Positions 25,896 through 34,326 of a DNA stretch of 64,000 nt are shown in pieces. The notes under the pieces were generated by a model that was given only the letters and a program-made list of their open reading frames with translations, made no database searches and was not told the origin of the DNA. The translations under genes were made by a program, and so were the position numbers. The stretch covers positions 62,001 to 126,000 of the forward strand of contig NZ_JAAGVZ010000003.1 in the NCBI RefSeq assembly GCF_010882125.1, written 5' to 3'. This DNA comes from Peribacillus alkalitolerans (GTDB lineage: Bacteria; Bacillota; Bacilli; Bacillales; DSM-1321). How positions within the stretch are numbered: position 1 is the first letter of the stretch; each line of letters opens with the position of its first letter.

Positions 25896-26708
25896 TTAGT
25901 TTGCCATTGCTTCCATCTCTACTGGAGTCGCATACCCGATACCAGAATGAATCCTTTTGGTGTTATAAAAACAAGTAATGTATTCAAATATACTCATGTA
26001 TGAATGTTCTCTTGTCGGATAATCTTCTTGATAAATGAGCTCCTTCTTAAGGATACTGTGAAAGGATTCAATACTAGCATTGTCGTAACAGTTTCCTTTT
26101 CGACTCATACTTGGCGTTATGTCATACTTCTTTAGTAACTCTTGATATTCGTTTGAAGCATATTGACTTCCCTGGTCAGAATGATGGATTAACCCAGCTC
26201 TAGGGGGCTGATTCATGATTGCTCTTTCTAATGCGAGGATAACTAGATCCTTTGTCATTCGATTACTTATATGAAAACCTATAATCCTTCTAGAATATAA
26301 ATCCATAATAGAAGCTAAGTACACCCATCCTTCTTTCGTATCAATGTAAGTGATGTCAGCTACCCAAACTTCCCCAGGTCCCTGGGTTGTAAATTGTTGA
26401 TTAAGGATATTAGGATAGACCGGTAGCTTATGGTTTGAATTCGTTGTAGCCTTGAATTTCCTTACGGTTATGGAGACTATACCATTCTCATTCATAATCC
26501 GGGCCACCGTTTTCTGTGATACCACGTTCCCCATTTTTTTGAGACTCTCTGTGATTTTTGGACTACCGTACGTTTTTCGAGATTCGTTGTACACCTTTTT
26601 AATTTCTTGGGTAAGTGATTCTCTTTTTAGTGCCTGTTTACTTTTGGATCGTCTAAGCCAATCATAAAAACCACTACTTGAAACACCAAGAACTTCACAC
26701 ATCTTCAC
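25896..26708 (-). CDS. IS3-family transposase OrfB (integrase catalytic domain)
   Basis: 270 residues from the ATG; the frame is open further upstream, as expected for expression by -1 frameshifting from orfA. The DDE triad is visible: WVADITYI (D), HSDQGSQYAS (D) and NCYDNASIESFHSILKKE (E 35 residues later), followed by YNTKRIHSGIGYATPVE typical of rve domains. It begins with the HTH_21 region RRSKSKQALKRESLTQEIKKVY. It is the catalytic half of the transposase. Confidence 0.92.
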   Translation of the reverse strand: MKMCEVLGVSSSGFYDWLRRSKSKQALKRESLTQEIKKVYNESRKTYGSPKITESLKKMGNVVSQKTVARIMNENGIVSITVRKFKATTNSNHKLPVYPNILNQQFTTQGPGEVWVADITYIDTKEGWVYLASIMDLYSRRIIGFHISNRMTKDLVILALERAIMNQPPRAGLIHHSDQGSQYASNEYQELLKKYDITPSMSRKGNCYDNASIESFHSILKKELIYQEDYPTREHSYMSIFEYITCFYNTKRIHSGIGYATPVEMEAMAN

Positions 26709-26749
26709 TACACGAAATTCGTGTTGGTGTTTCTTTATGAAACCATAGA

Positions 26750-27037
26750 TTACTTCTGGTTTCTGGCGAAGATGCCCATAGCTTTTTTTAATATGGCAAT
26801 CTCTTCTTCAAGCTCTTTGATTCGTTTGTCTTTCTCAGTTAAAGGTAGCTTTTCTGGAGGTGTATAGCCACTTCCTACAAAAGCATCCTCTTTAGAATCT
26901 TTATATGCACGAATCCATTTATTCAAGGTACTGTAGGGGACGCCGATGTCTTTAGCCACATCCACTCCTTTATATCCTTCTTCAACGACTAATTTCGCAG
27001 CATGCATTTTAAAATGTTTATCATAATGTGCAGCCAT
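26750..27037 (-). CDS. IS3-family transposase OrfA (HTH)
   Basis: 95 residues: helix-turn-helix (FKMHAAKLVVEEGYKGVDVA, then IGVPYSTLNKWIRAYKDS) followed by a leucine-zipper-like helix (KDKRIKELEEEIAILKKAMGIF). A run of seven A on the coding strand (26783-26789) near the end of the zipper is the likely -1 frameshift site that yields the OrfAB fusion transposase. Confidence 0.9.
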   Translation of the reverse strand: MAAHYDKHFKMHAAKLVVEEGYKGVDVAKDIGVPYSTLNKWIRAYKDSKEDAFVGSGYTPPEKLPLTEKDKRIKELEEEIAILKKAMGIFARNQK

Positions 27038-27124
27038 ACAAACACACCCTCTCGATAGTTCCTATTAGTATATATTCTAACGGAATTACCATTTCAGTGT
27101 GTCCGTAATTTAGACTAGCATCAT

Positions 27125-27200
27125 TTATTATCAAAATGAGTCTATATATTATCAAATTGAACCAACTTATTATCAAAACAAGGTACTTTATTATCAAACC
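27125..27200. repeat. Tandem repeat with exact 21-bp period, four copies
   Basis: TTATTATCAAA (or TATTATCAAA) recurs with TTATC at 27128, 27149, 27170 and 27191, exactly 21 bp apart, with variable bases between. It lies between the IS3 right end and the terminator of the phosphatase gene. Two helical turns per unit would place all sites on one face of the DNA. Confidence 0.75.
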
Positions 27201-27212
27201 AAAAATCACCCA

Positions 27213-27250
27213 TTAAAAAAATCTTCCCGTTGTTATAGAAAACAACGGGA
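27213..27250 (-). terminator. Intrinsic terminator of the alkaline phosphatase gene
   Basis: On the minus strand TCCCGTTGTT-N6-AACAACGGGA is followed by AGATTTTTTT. Confidence 0.85.
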
Positions 27251-27258
27251 CCATTACA

Positions 27259-28662
27259 TTATTTATCGTTAATTACAGTTTTCTTTTTGGAACGCTTTTC
27301 AATAATATCAAAGATAATTTTAGCATTGTCTGTATTGTTAATATGGCCTGCAAATCTTGAGCTTTGAGGTCCGTATGCATATACGTTTACATCTTCACCT
27401 GTGTGGCCGCCTGTCGTCCAGCCTGTGAAAGTGCGTGCGTCAAAGATTTGTTCAATTGCATTATCAATTTCCTCGACTTTCTTCGTTTCCGTTGCTTTTT
27501 GTACAGATTGAATTTCTTCAGCCGTTAAATCCAAGGATATGTACTTCTTCAACGTCACTTCTACGTTCGCCCCGTTCACGATTTCTTGTGCCATGAAGTC
27601 TGGTGTACGTTTCGCTGCTTTGATTGGTGCACTGAACCAATTGTATTCACCTTTTGCACCGATGGAAAAGCCACCTGTAGAGTGGTCAGCAGTCGCCACG
27701 ACCAACGTGTGCTTATCTTTTTTAGCGAATTCAATCGCCGCTTTAAACGCTCTATCAAAGTCTTCCATTTCACTCATCGCACCAACGATATCATTGTCAT
27801 GTCCTGCCCAATCAACTTGGCTACCTTCAACCATAAGGAAAAATCCGTCTTTATCTGTTTTCAAGCGGTCGATAGCTGATACTGTCATTTGCTCTAATGA
27901 AGGTAAATCAGACGTACGGTCAATCATTTTCGGCATTCCGCCTTTTGCGAATAACCCTAGTACTTTTCCATTTTTATCTTTCTTTAAATCATTTACGTTA
28001 GTGACATAGCTATAACCAGCTTTTTGGAATTCTTTAGTTAGGTCACGGTCCTTACGAATGAATAAATCAGAACCTCCACCAAGAAGAACATCTACTTTCT
28101 GTTTTCCGTTAACCTTCTCATCAAAATAATCATCAGCGATCGCATTCATATTTTTTCTGCTAATATCATGTGCACCAAATGAAGCAGGAGTTGCATGAGT
28201 GATTTCAGACGTTGCAACAAGACCCGTTGATTTCCCTTGTTCTTTGGCTGCTTCTAATACCGTTTTTACATTGGATTGATCATTGTCTACAGCTATGGCT
28301 GAATTATATGTTTTGACACCTGCTGACATGGCTGTACCAGCAGAAGCAGAGTCCGTAATATTTTGTTTAGTATCTTCCGCGTAAGTCATTTGCTGACCAA
28401 CTAGATACTGATCTAATACAGAGCGTTCTACTTCTTTTGTATTTGGATTATCCTTCATCATTCTATGTGCAGATGTATAGGAACCTCCCATTCCATCCCC
28501 TATTAAAAAGATCACATTCTTGATTTCCGGTGATGCCAGAGGAATAGATTTATGTATTTCTTTTGCCTCTACCTTTGGTAATGCCCCCGCTAGTGCACCA
28601 AAAGCAAGTGACGAAACTACTGCAAATGGGATAATTTTCTTACTAAGAGTTTTTTTGATCAT
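27259..28662 (-). CDS. Secreted alkaline phosphatase (PhoA/PhoB type)
   Basis: 467 residues from the ATG after GGAGGTAGTAAA (an upstream in-frame ATG at 28689 has no ribosome site). A Sec signal peptide ends near LPKVEAKE. Metal and catalytic motifs are those of the alkaline phosphatase superfamily: FLIGDGMGGSY, TDSASAGTAMSAG with the nucleophile Ser, MVEGSQVDWAGHDND, ATADHSTGG and GWTTGGHTGEDV. It releases phosphate from extracellular monoesters using Zn2+ and Mg2+. A four-repeat PhoP box upstream indicates induction by phosphate starvation. Length matches B. subtilis PhoA and PhoB (about 460). Confidence 0.93.
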   Translation of the reverse strand: MIKKTLSKKIIPFAVVSSLAFGALAGALPKVEAKEIHKSIPLASPEIKNVIFLIGDGMGGSYTSAHRMMKDNPNTKEVERSVLDQYLVGQQMTYAEDTKQNITDSASAGTAMSAGVKTYNSAIAVDNDQSNVKTVLEAAKEQGKSTGLVATSEITHATPASFGAHDISRKNMNAIADDYFDEKVNGKQKVDVLLGGGSDLFIRKDRDLTKEFQKAGYSYVTNVNDLKKDKNGKVLGLFAKGGMPKMIDRTSDLPSLEQMTVSAIDRLKTDKDGFFLMVEGSQVDWAGHDNDIVGAMSEMEDFDRAFKAAIEFAKKDKHTLVVATADHSTGGFSIGAKGEYNWFSAPIKAAKRTPDFMAQEIVNGANVEVTLKKYISLDLTAEEIQSVQKATETKKVEEIDNAIEQIFDARTFTGWTTGGHTGEDVNVYAYGPQSSRFAGHINNTDNAKIIFDIIEKRSKKKTVINDK

Positions 28663-28699
28663 TTTACTACCTCCAGAATCGTTTTTCATTACGTTTCCA

Positions 28700-28753
28700 A
28701 GTATAGGTTGGGAATGTTAAGGAACTATCAATCTATCATAAAGATAATGTTAA
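28700..28753 (-). promoter_or_regulatory. PhoP box and promoter of the alkaline phosphatase gene
   Basis: On the minus strand TTAACA-N5-TTTATG-N5-TTGATA-N5-TTAACA (28753 to 28715) are four TT(A/T/G)A(C/T)A-type hexamers at an exact 11-bp period, the hallmark of PhoP-P binding sites. They end nine bases before TATACT (28705-28700), a good -10 box. With a start near 28693 the repeats cover about -22 to -60, the usual place for PhoP-activated promoters. Confidence 0.8.
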
Positions 28754-28841
28754 TCAATATTACAATTGTAAAAACAAGAGATTTAACCTAGCTCTTATGG
28801 GGCATTCTTTTCCTTAAATCATGCTTGGAGAGGCTATATAA

Positions 28842-29084
28842 ATGAACCAACATAAACAAAAAGGATGGACCATCCAATGGGAAGGACATCATGAGAAAAA
28901 CTAGAAAGAAAATAAATTTGTCTTAATCGAAAACGAAATGAATCAATTTTTGGTCAACATTTCATTTACTGGTAGTAAGATTGAATATTAAACGATGGTC
29001 TCTGAAAATATTGAACTAGATTTTGAAAACAAAATCATTACCGTTAATAGTATCCATGAACCAGATTATGATTTTGAAGAATGA
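28842..29084 (+). pseudogene. Small unknown gene broken by two in-frame stops
   Basis: A single reading frame of 81 codons from ATG to TGA (MNQHKQKGWTIQWEGHHEKN, later FVLIENEMNQFLVNISFTGS and ENIELDFENKIITVNSIHEP) contains TAG at codon 21 and TAA a little past the middle, with no frameshift. The protein-like sequence and acidic end (DYDFEE) suggest a recently inactivated small gene. Family not recognised. Confidence 0.5.
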
Positions 29085-29147
29085 TTTATTTTTTGGGGTT
29101 TACAAATTACATACCGTAGGGGTAGAATGAAATCCATAAATAAAATA

Positions 29148-29320
29148 TCGGCCTAATCTCAAGACATTGAGAACGGAGGAACCATTTTTATTGGGGTTAA
29201 TTCTGCACATGTAGAAAGGATGAGAAACTCTTTCGCCATCCTACCCGTCAGCTAACTTCGTCGGCTAAAGCGAAGGAGGTTTAAAGACCACCTTAACAAG
29301 GCGTCTTTTTGTGCTTTTTT
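29148..29320 (+). ncRNA. c-di-AMP riboswitch (ydaO/yuaA class) with terminator, no target gene downstream
   Basis: Core elements in order: CCTAATCTC, GAGAACGGAGGAACC, TTGGGGTTAATTC, a variable stem AGGATG/CATCCT, and the conserved 3' block CCCGTCAGCTAACTTCGTCGG followed by AAGCGAAGGAGG. These match the ydaO/yuaA consensus. The expression platform is a terminator AAGAC-CCTT/AAGG-GTCTTTTT (29284-29320). This class switches off genes for K+ uptake or cell wall remodelling when c-di-AMP is high. The next plus-strand gene is the 64-aa protein at 29508, 188 bp beyond the terminator. Confidence 0.85.
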
Positions 29321-29507
29321 AGGCAAAAAGAGCAAACGATTTTGGGATGTAGGTCTTTTTATTATGCAATTTTTTTATTTAATAAGGAAAATGGAATGTG
29401 TCTTAATGGAGGAAAATAGAAAAACGCTGTAACTTATTCTTTGGTACAACATAACTTATTATTATTCTAGTATAAAGCGACAGAATTAAAATGACTAAGG
29501 TGAAAAT

Positions 29508-29702
29508 ATGGGGAATTCAAATAATAGATATCTAGTTCAAGCTATAGGGAAAAATGGAGAAACTTTTTTAACACATTGTAAAGATAAACAATCTCTTGAT
29601 AAGTGGATTGAAGAACACGAGGAAAATTTGGTCATGAATGAATTAAAAATCGTAGATAGAAATAGGCATCCTTTATTAAGATTCTTTTCTTTTAGAAAGT
29701 GA
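29508..29702 (+). CDS. Small protein paralogous to the 68-aa protein at 22872
   Basis: 64 residues beginning MGNSNNRYLVQAIGKNGETF and ending HPLLRFFSFRK. About half its positions are identical to the protein at 22872. Ribosome site AAGGTGAAAAT, own terminator. It is the first gene after the c-di-AMP riboswitch, though 188 bp away and with possible independent promoter sequence (TATTATTCTAGTATAAAG) in between. Function unknown. Confidence 0.78.
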   Translation: MGNSNNRYLVQAIGKNGETFLTHCKDKQSLDKWIEEHEENLVMNELKIVDRNRHPLLRFFSFRK

Positions 29703-29710
29703 CCCTTTTC

Positions 29711-29742
29711 AGGCATCATTCTCATTGGAATGATGTCTTTTT
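29711..29742 (+). terminator. Intrinsic terminator
   Basis: GGCATCATTC-N5-GGAATGATGTC followed by TTTTT, after the 64-aa gene. Confidence 0.8.
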
Positions 29743-29924
29743 CATGGAAGGAATGGGCAAAGCTAAGCAAAACTAACGATGAGCCCTACTCTACAAAAGC
29801 AAGAAAAATCCACCCGAAATAGATTCTAATAAATAAGTTGATAAAATTTGAGGGTAGGTTGATAATAAATAAGCCTATCTTAGGTATTTTCTTAAAATGA
29901 CTGAAAAAGAGACGAGGATATCAA

Positions 29925-30125
29925 ATGACAGATGGTAGATATAGAAAGAACGTGCAAGCAGGAATCCAGGTGGATATCGTTTTAAAGAAGGATCAGAGAA
30001 CGGGAATCACAACGCGGGGTGTCGTAAAGGATTTGCTAACGAATTCACAGTTTCATCCACACGGCATCAAAGTCCGTCTTCAAGATGGACAAGTCGGAAG
30101 AGTTCATGCGATTGTTGAAAAATAG
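29925..30125 (+). CDS. ywbE: YwbE family protein
   Basis: 66 residues matching YwbE (DUF2196): a small basic beta-barrel-like protein with the pattern KNVQAGIQVDIVLKKDQRTG, TRGVVKDLLTNS, HPHGIKVRLQDGQVGRV. The conserved role is unknown; the fold resembles KOW/SH3-like RNA-binding modules. GAGGATATCAA precedes the ATG. Monocistronic with a strong terminator immediately after the stop. Confidence 0.9.
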   Translation: MTDGRYRKNVQAGIQVDIVLKKDQRTGITTRGVVKDLLTNSQFHPHGIKVRLQDGQVGRVHAIVEK

Positions 30126-30163
30126 AGAGACGGGCAAAAAAGATTGCCTGTCTCTCTATTTGT
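30124..30163. terminator. Strong terminator after ywbE
   Basis: AGAGAGACGGGCAA-N6-TTGCCTGTCTCTCT followed by ATTTGT, overlapping the ywbE stop. It is convergent with the minus-strand hydrolase gene. Confidence 0.85.
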
Positions 30164-30185
30164 ACTTTTAGAATCAGTAAGTTTT

Positions 30186-31055
30186 CTAATAATACTTCTT
30201 TAAAAAGCTTACCATATCTCTATTTACTTGTTCTAATACCATTTCAGAAGAAAAGTGGCCACTCCCGTACAGCTTACTTTCCACTAAATTTGGAATGATT
30301 TGATTTGCACGGTGGATGAGCTTTTCTCCTGGAAAGAAGATATCCTTCTCTCCTCCGATAATCATGGTCGGTGCCTTAAAGTTTTGTAACTCCTTCTCCT
30401 TCACCAACTTCGGCATATCCTGCTCTAATTTTACACTCCGAAAAACTTCACCCGTTATCTCCGCATCTATGTTTTTCATATAGCCATCAGACATCACTTC
30501 TGCTATTTTGACTAATTGCTTTTGTGATCCATTAAACTTCAAAATCAATAAAGGCACTAAGATCTTTTTGATCATTTCCACTTTCGAGCCAAGGATGATT
30601 CCTGCAGGTGCAAAAAGGATGGCACTGGCAATTCGTTCAGGGAAATAACTTGCCAATCGAAGGATAATTCCCCCTCCAAATGACGCACCCGCAAAGGCAG
30701 CCTTCTCGATTTGAAAGTGATTCATTAAATCAACAATCCAATTCGCAAAACTATCATCCTGTGCAGAAACCCTTGTTTCTGTGCTATATCCAGGATGACC
30801 AATTGTATCCGGCGCATAAACTCGATACTCACCCAAGAGTGACGAAAACCAGGATACTGTCATCGGATTGATGCAATTTCCTCCTTGTAAAATAAGCAGG
30901 GGCTTACCCTCTTTCGGTCCAGTCACTAATACATGGGTCTTACCGAATCTAGTATCGATATATTTTCTTTCAAAAGGTACGTTCAAAGTTTTTAAGTACG
31001 ACTCATAATGGTCTTGAAGCCTTTTCTTTCCTGCTTCATTAATATAAATAGTCAT
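30186..31055 (-). CDS. Alpha/beta hydrolase
   Basis: 289 residues with the alpha/beta-hydrolase triad: nucleophile Ser in AGASFGGG, Asp in GGEKDIFFPG and His in GSGHFSSE. The oxyanion segment is LLILQGGNCINPMTVSWF. No signal peptide, so it acts in the cytoplasm; the substrate is unknown. It starts two bases after the stop of the GNAT gene, whose last codons carry its ribosome site (GTGAGG), so the two are translationally coupled. Confidence 0.88.
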   Translation of the reverse strand: MTIYINEAGKKRLQDHYESYLKTLNVPFERKYIDTRFGKTHVLVTGPKEGKPLLILQGGNCINPMTVSWFSSLLGEYRVYAPDTIGHPGYSTETRVSAQDDSFANWIVDLMNHFQIEKAAFAGASFGGGIILRLASYFPERIASAILFAPAGIILGSKVEMIKKILVPLLILKFNGSQKQLVKIAEVMSDGYMKNIDAEITGEVFRSVKLEQDMPKLVKEKELQNFKAPTMIIGGEKDIFFPGEKLIHRANQIIPNLVESKLYGSGHFSSEMVLEQVNRDMVSFLKKYY

Positions 31056-31057
31056 CG

Positions 31058-31660
31058 TTACCTCACGTCAAAATGGATCGTTTGCAAGTAATCCTCTAAT
31101 TTAGCCTTCATTGAATCCCATTCTTTATCAATTACACTAAAATAGGCACTATCTCGATTGTACCCATTAGGCATGATTCGATCCTGCCTTAAAACCCCTT
31201 CAAAGGTCGCACCAATCCTCTGGATTGCCGTTTTTGAGCGCTCATTACGATTATCCGCTTTAAATTGGACACGGACTGTTTCTAGATGTTCCATGCAGTA
31301 CTTTAATAATAAATACTTGGATTCCGTGTTGACTCTTGTTCTCCATACATCCTTGGAATACCAGGTCCAGCCGATTTCAAGACTACGATTCCCCTTTGAA
31401 ATATTAAGGAAACGTGTGCTTCCAACAACACTATCACTCTCATTATCTATGACTACAAATGGAAATTCCAAACCTTTTTCCTTTGCTTCCAAAGCTTCCT
31501 CGACCAATCGCTCCATATCAGCCAAGGATTTAACTTGGATGGACATATACGTCCAAATCTCTGGACTACTTCCAGCTTTATATAAACCCTCGATATGAGA
31601 TCGATCCATCGGCACTAGCTTCACTCGTTCACCTATTAACTCGACATATTTAATGTTCAT
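31058..31660 (-). CDS. GNAT-family N-acetyltransferase (RimJ/RimL-like)
   Basis: 200 residues from the ATG preceded by AAGAGGTTGAAGGTC; the in-frame TTG at 31669 overlaps the ribosome site. Acetyl-CoA-binding features are SVVGSTRFLNISKGNRSLEIGWTW and later VQFKADNRNERSKTAIQRIGA, typical of the RimL/Acetyltransf_3 branch that acetylates protein N-termini or small amines. Operon with the hydrolase gene. Confidence 0.88.
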   Translation of the reverse strand: MNIKYVELIGERVKLVPMDRSHIEGLYKAGSSPEIWTYMSIQVKSLADMERLVEEALEAKEKGLEFPFVVIDNESDSVVGSTRFLNISKGNRSLEIGWTWYSKDVWRTRVNTESKYLLLKYCMEHLETVRVQFKADNRNERSKTAIQRIGATFEGVLRQDRIMPNGYNRDSAYFSVIDKEWDSMKAKLEDYLQTIHFDVR

Positions 31661-31849
31661 GACCTTCAACCTCTTTTCTGGAATATCTTTCTAAATGAAA
31701 TTATAAAAGAATTCTGCCCTTTATTAAATGGTCAGTTTTTTATTATTGGATGAGGTCAGTGATTTCAATATATTAGGAATTTATGTTAAAATATATTCAG
31801 TAACTTTTATGCAGGATGGTGTCATATATTAAGTGAAAGGAGAGAAAGC

Positions 31850-32044
31850 GTGAAATCTACTAAATTATCATTATATGTTTCATTATTTGTCTTAGTTGTA
31901 TTTCCAATAATATTTCTGGTAATTTCTTTGATTACGGGTCAATGGAGATTTCTTACCTATAGTATTATCCCTTCTTTTTTTGCAGGGCTTTCAGGTCTAA
32001 TGGTATCCATTCAACAAATGAAAAAGGAAAACAGAAAAGCTTAA
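31850..32044 (+). CDS. Small two-segment membrane protein
   Basis: 64 residues, GTG start after AAAGGAGAGAAAGC. Two hydrophobic segments (about 8-28 and 35-52) separated by TGQWRFLTYS, and a basic C terminus (QQMKKENRKA). Unknown function; similar short membrane proteins are common in Bacillus. No partner genes. Confidence 0.65.
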   Translation: MKSTKLSLYVSLFVLVVFPIIFLVISLITGQWRFLTYSIIPSFFAGLSGLMVSIQQMKKENRKA

Positions 32045-32063
32045 CTTTCTTATTAGATGGAAC

Positions 32064-32099
32064 TTAAAAAAGCTCAGAGCATATCAATATCCTCTGAGC
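32064..32099 (-). terminator. Intrinsic terminator of the SEC-C gene
   Basis: GCTCAGAG-N12-CTCTGAGC with TTTTTT on the minus strand. Confidence 0.75.
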
Positions 32100-32117
32100 G
32101 TCAATATTAATTGAACC

Positions 32118-33263
32118 CTATTTCCCACAGCACTTCTTATACTTCTTACCACTTCCACACGTACACGGATCGTTTCTTCCTACCTTATTTTCGTTTACGA
32201 TTGGAAGGACATTAACAGGTACACTATCCTTAGACTCTCGGAAAAACGTCTCATTCTCTAGTGCAATTTCTCTCCAAGATTCAAGCTTTGGATGATTTAA
32301 ACCCATCACTGTGTAAAACCCATAAGCGACATGCTCACGTTCAACAATATATGACTCGATATCTTTCTTCATATAATCATTGATCTCCGGCAATGTTACT
32401 TCGGATAGTTGGTGACAAAGAGGTTCGAATAATACTTCTTGATCCTCGATTTCATTACTATTATTGTAGATATCCCTCAGCGTTTGAACAGCAAAAGGAG
32501 TTTTAATGTTCGCCACGATCGAGCTCGCATATATATTAGATTCAGGGTTCCTCAAATACGGAGCAACGGCTTCCACTACTTCATCACTCTGGAAGGAAAT
32601 CAGCGTATCCGCAACTTCCTCTAGCAAATCATCTTGTTCACGCGTCAATAAGCTTGCGAGAATTGGGATGTATTGCTTTAATTCCATTAGCTTAATGGCG
32701 TATACTCCTAAAATGGCATAATCCGAGAAAAAATCCTCACCTAATGAAGAGTTCATGATTTCTGCTACTTCTGTTTCAGGGAACCATTTCTTCTCCACTA
32801 GTTTTTTCAATATATGTTTCGCAAGACTAAGATTTGGAGTCTGGCTTTCCGCAAGGTCATGAAGCTCTTGATCCAACACTCCCCATACGTCATCCTCATC
32901 TCCTCTTAAAAGGAGATTATAAATTTCTAAGGTTTCCTTAGTCAAATAAGGAGATAGATCTTTTTTAAACTTAACTGCCATCTCAGGTGGAACTCTTTCA
33001 AACAACCAAATATAGAAATGTCTCTCATCTGGTTCACATTCATTGACTCCTTGTAAAAGTGCTTTCAAAGCTTCTTCCGTTACCGGTAACTTAAGGATAT
33101 CCGATAAAATGGTGAACCTGTTTTGTTCCGTGGCGATTTTGACAAACTCTTCTGTCCACTCACCAGGTACATTCGGATAATCTTGTAGCATATGTAACAC
33201 ATAATCCTGAATCAAAGGATCAGGATGTGTAATAAATGGTTTTACTTTTTCTAAAAATGTCAT
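32118..33263 (-). CDS. HEAT-like repeat protein with C-terminal SEC-C zinc motif
   Basis: 381 residues. The body is a series of amphipathic helix pairs with HEAT-like character (for example [19 protein letters not shown]), and the C terminus is the SEC-C motif [18 protein letters not shown], in which Cys residues bind zinc as at the end of SecA. Proteins of this type probably bind ribosomes or partner proteins through the zinc motif. GGAGGGTGAACG precedes the ATG. Monocistronic. Confidence 0.85.
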   Translation of the reverse strand: MTFLEKVKPFITHPDPLIQDYVLHMLQDYPNVPGEWTEEFVKIATEQNRFTILSDILKLPVTEEALKALLQGVNECEPDERHFYIWLFERVPPEMAVKFKKDLSPYLTKETLEIYNLLLRGDEDDVWGVLDQELHDLAESQTPNLSLAKHILKKLVEKKWFPETEVAEIMNSSLGEDFFSDYAILGVYAIKLMELKQYIPILASLLTREQDDLLEEVADTLISFQSDEVVEAVAPYLRNPESNIYASSIVANIKTPFAVQTLRDIYNNSNEIEDQEVLFEPLCHQLSEVTLPEINDYMKKDIESYIVEREHVAYGFYTVMGLNHPKLESWREIALENETFFRESKDSVPVNVLPIVNENKVGRNDPCTCGSGKKYKKCCGK

Positions 33264-33313
33264 CGTTCACCCTCCATACCCTCACATTACAATAAAGTGA
33301 TAGGCAGGACAAG

Positions 33314-34213
33314 TTACGTGGTCACCCTTTTTTTTCTTGGCAGGACATCAAAATTCATAATGATGGTTCCTATAAGTATAGTAAGGACCCCCATCCCCAT
33401 AACCCAAGTAATAGGTTCATTATAAAAAAGAGCACCCACTACCATGGCAATTAAAGGAGAAATATACAACCATGTGGATGGAAAGTTGGGATTAGTTTTT
33501 GAAATCAACCAATAGTAGATGGTATGTCCCCCCATCGATCCTACAAGCATGAGATAAAAAAGCGAACCCATAGCTGGTACAGAAAGAAGAGATTCTATAT
33601 CAATTCGTTCTGTAAACAAGGATAAAAGGATAAGACTGCCACCTCCATAAATCATTTGTGCTGCATTTAGAACAATGGGTGATGTTCCTTTATGAAACTC
33701 AATGATTTTTTTAGAGTAAAGCGTCCCTGAAGCATAGCTTACTTCCCCAATCAAAATGACGATGCACCCTACAAGCCATAACAGACTAGCTTCAAAGGAT
33801 ATACTGGAGAACAATAATAAAAATACTCCTGAAAATCCAATCAAACCACCAACAATAGAACGGTGATTCATGTTCTCCCTTAAGAAAAATCCTTGAATCG
33901 CCATGATCATCATCGGTCCAGTTGCAGATAAGACCGCTGCAATTCCAGAACTTACATGCTGCTCTGCCCAATAGAGAGTCGCAAACGTCCCGAACGTCAG
34001 TCCTAATCCTGACAAAAACATATCCTTTCGAAATAAAAATCGAATAGTTGTCTTCCTTTGTATCTTCATCACCAAATACAGGATTACACCTGCCAGAAAA
34101 AAACGAATCCCAGCAGACATGAACGGCGGCGCCCCACCATCCACTCCAATTTTTATCGCTAAGAATGTCGTCCCAAAAATTATGCACATGATGATATATA
34201 AAAACATGACCAT
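33314..34213 (-). CDS. EamA-family DMT transporter
   Basis: 299 residues from the ATG after AAAGGGGGAATCATTC; an in-frame ATG further upstream lacks a ribosome site. Ten membrane segments arranged as two EamA repeats (FGTTFLAIKIGVDGG in the first, SYASGTLYSKK opening the second). Probably exports a small metabolite or amino acid. It is divergent from the MocR-type regulator gene, the standard arrangement of a regulator and its target transporter. Confidence 0.88.
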   Translation of the reverse strand: MVMFLYIIMCIIFGTTFLAIKIGVDGGAPPFMSAGIRFFLAGVILYLVMKIQRKTTIRFLFRKDMFLSGLGLTFGTFATLYWAEQHVSSGIAAVLSATGPMMIMAIQGFFLRENMNHRSIVGGLIGFSGVFLLLFSSISFEASLLWLVGCIVILIGEVSYASGTLYSKKIIEFHKGTSPIVLNAAQMIYGGGSLILLSLFTERIDIESLLSVPAMGSLFYLMLVGSMGGHTIYYWLISKTNPNFPSTWLYISPLIAMVVGALFYNEPITWVMGMGVLTILIGTIIMNFDVLPRKKRVTT

Positions 34214-34264
34214 GAATGATTCCCCCTTTTCTATCATCATATGACAAGATAAATAGAACAGTTA

Positions 34265-34300
34265 TAACAAAACAGAACAGATGTTGATTCATTCTGTTAT
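34265..34300. promoter_or_regulatory. Candidate MocR operator in the divergent promoter region
   Basis: Inverted repeat AACAGAA (34271-34277) and TTCTGTT (34292-34298) with a 14-bp spacer, plus a further direct AACAG at 34276-34280. MocR regulators bind such repeats between themselves and a divergent target. Confidence 0.5.
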
Positions 34301-34326
34301 CCTAAGAATAACGGGAGGGCATTTTG

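Larger units (their letters stand above)
25757..27106. mobile_element. IS3-family insertion sequence, complete
   Basis: About 1350 bp bounded by 22-bp imperfect inverted repeats, 25757-25778 (ACGGACACTTTGAATTGG...) and 27085-27106 (inverse of ACGGACACACTGAAATGG...), 19 of 22 positions matching. It contains orfA and orfB on the minus strand in different frames with an A7 slippery run near the orfA end. Both frames are intact, so it may be active. Exact ends and target duplication are uncertain. Confidence 0.85.
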
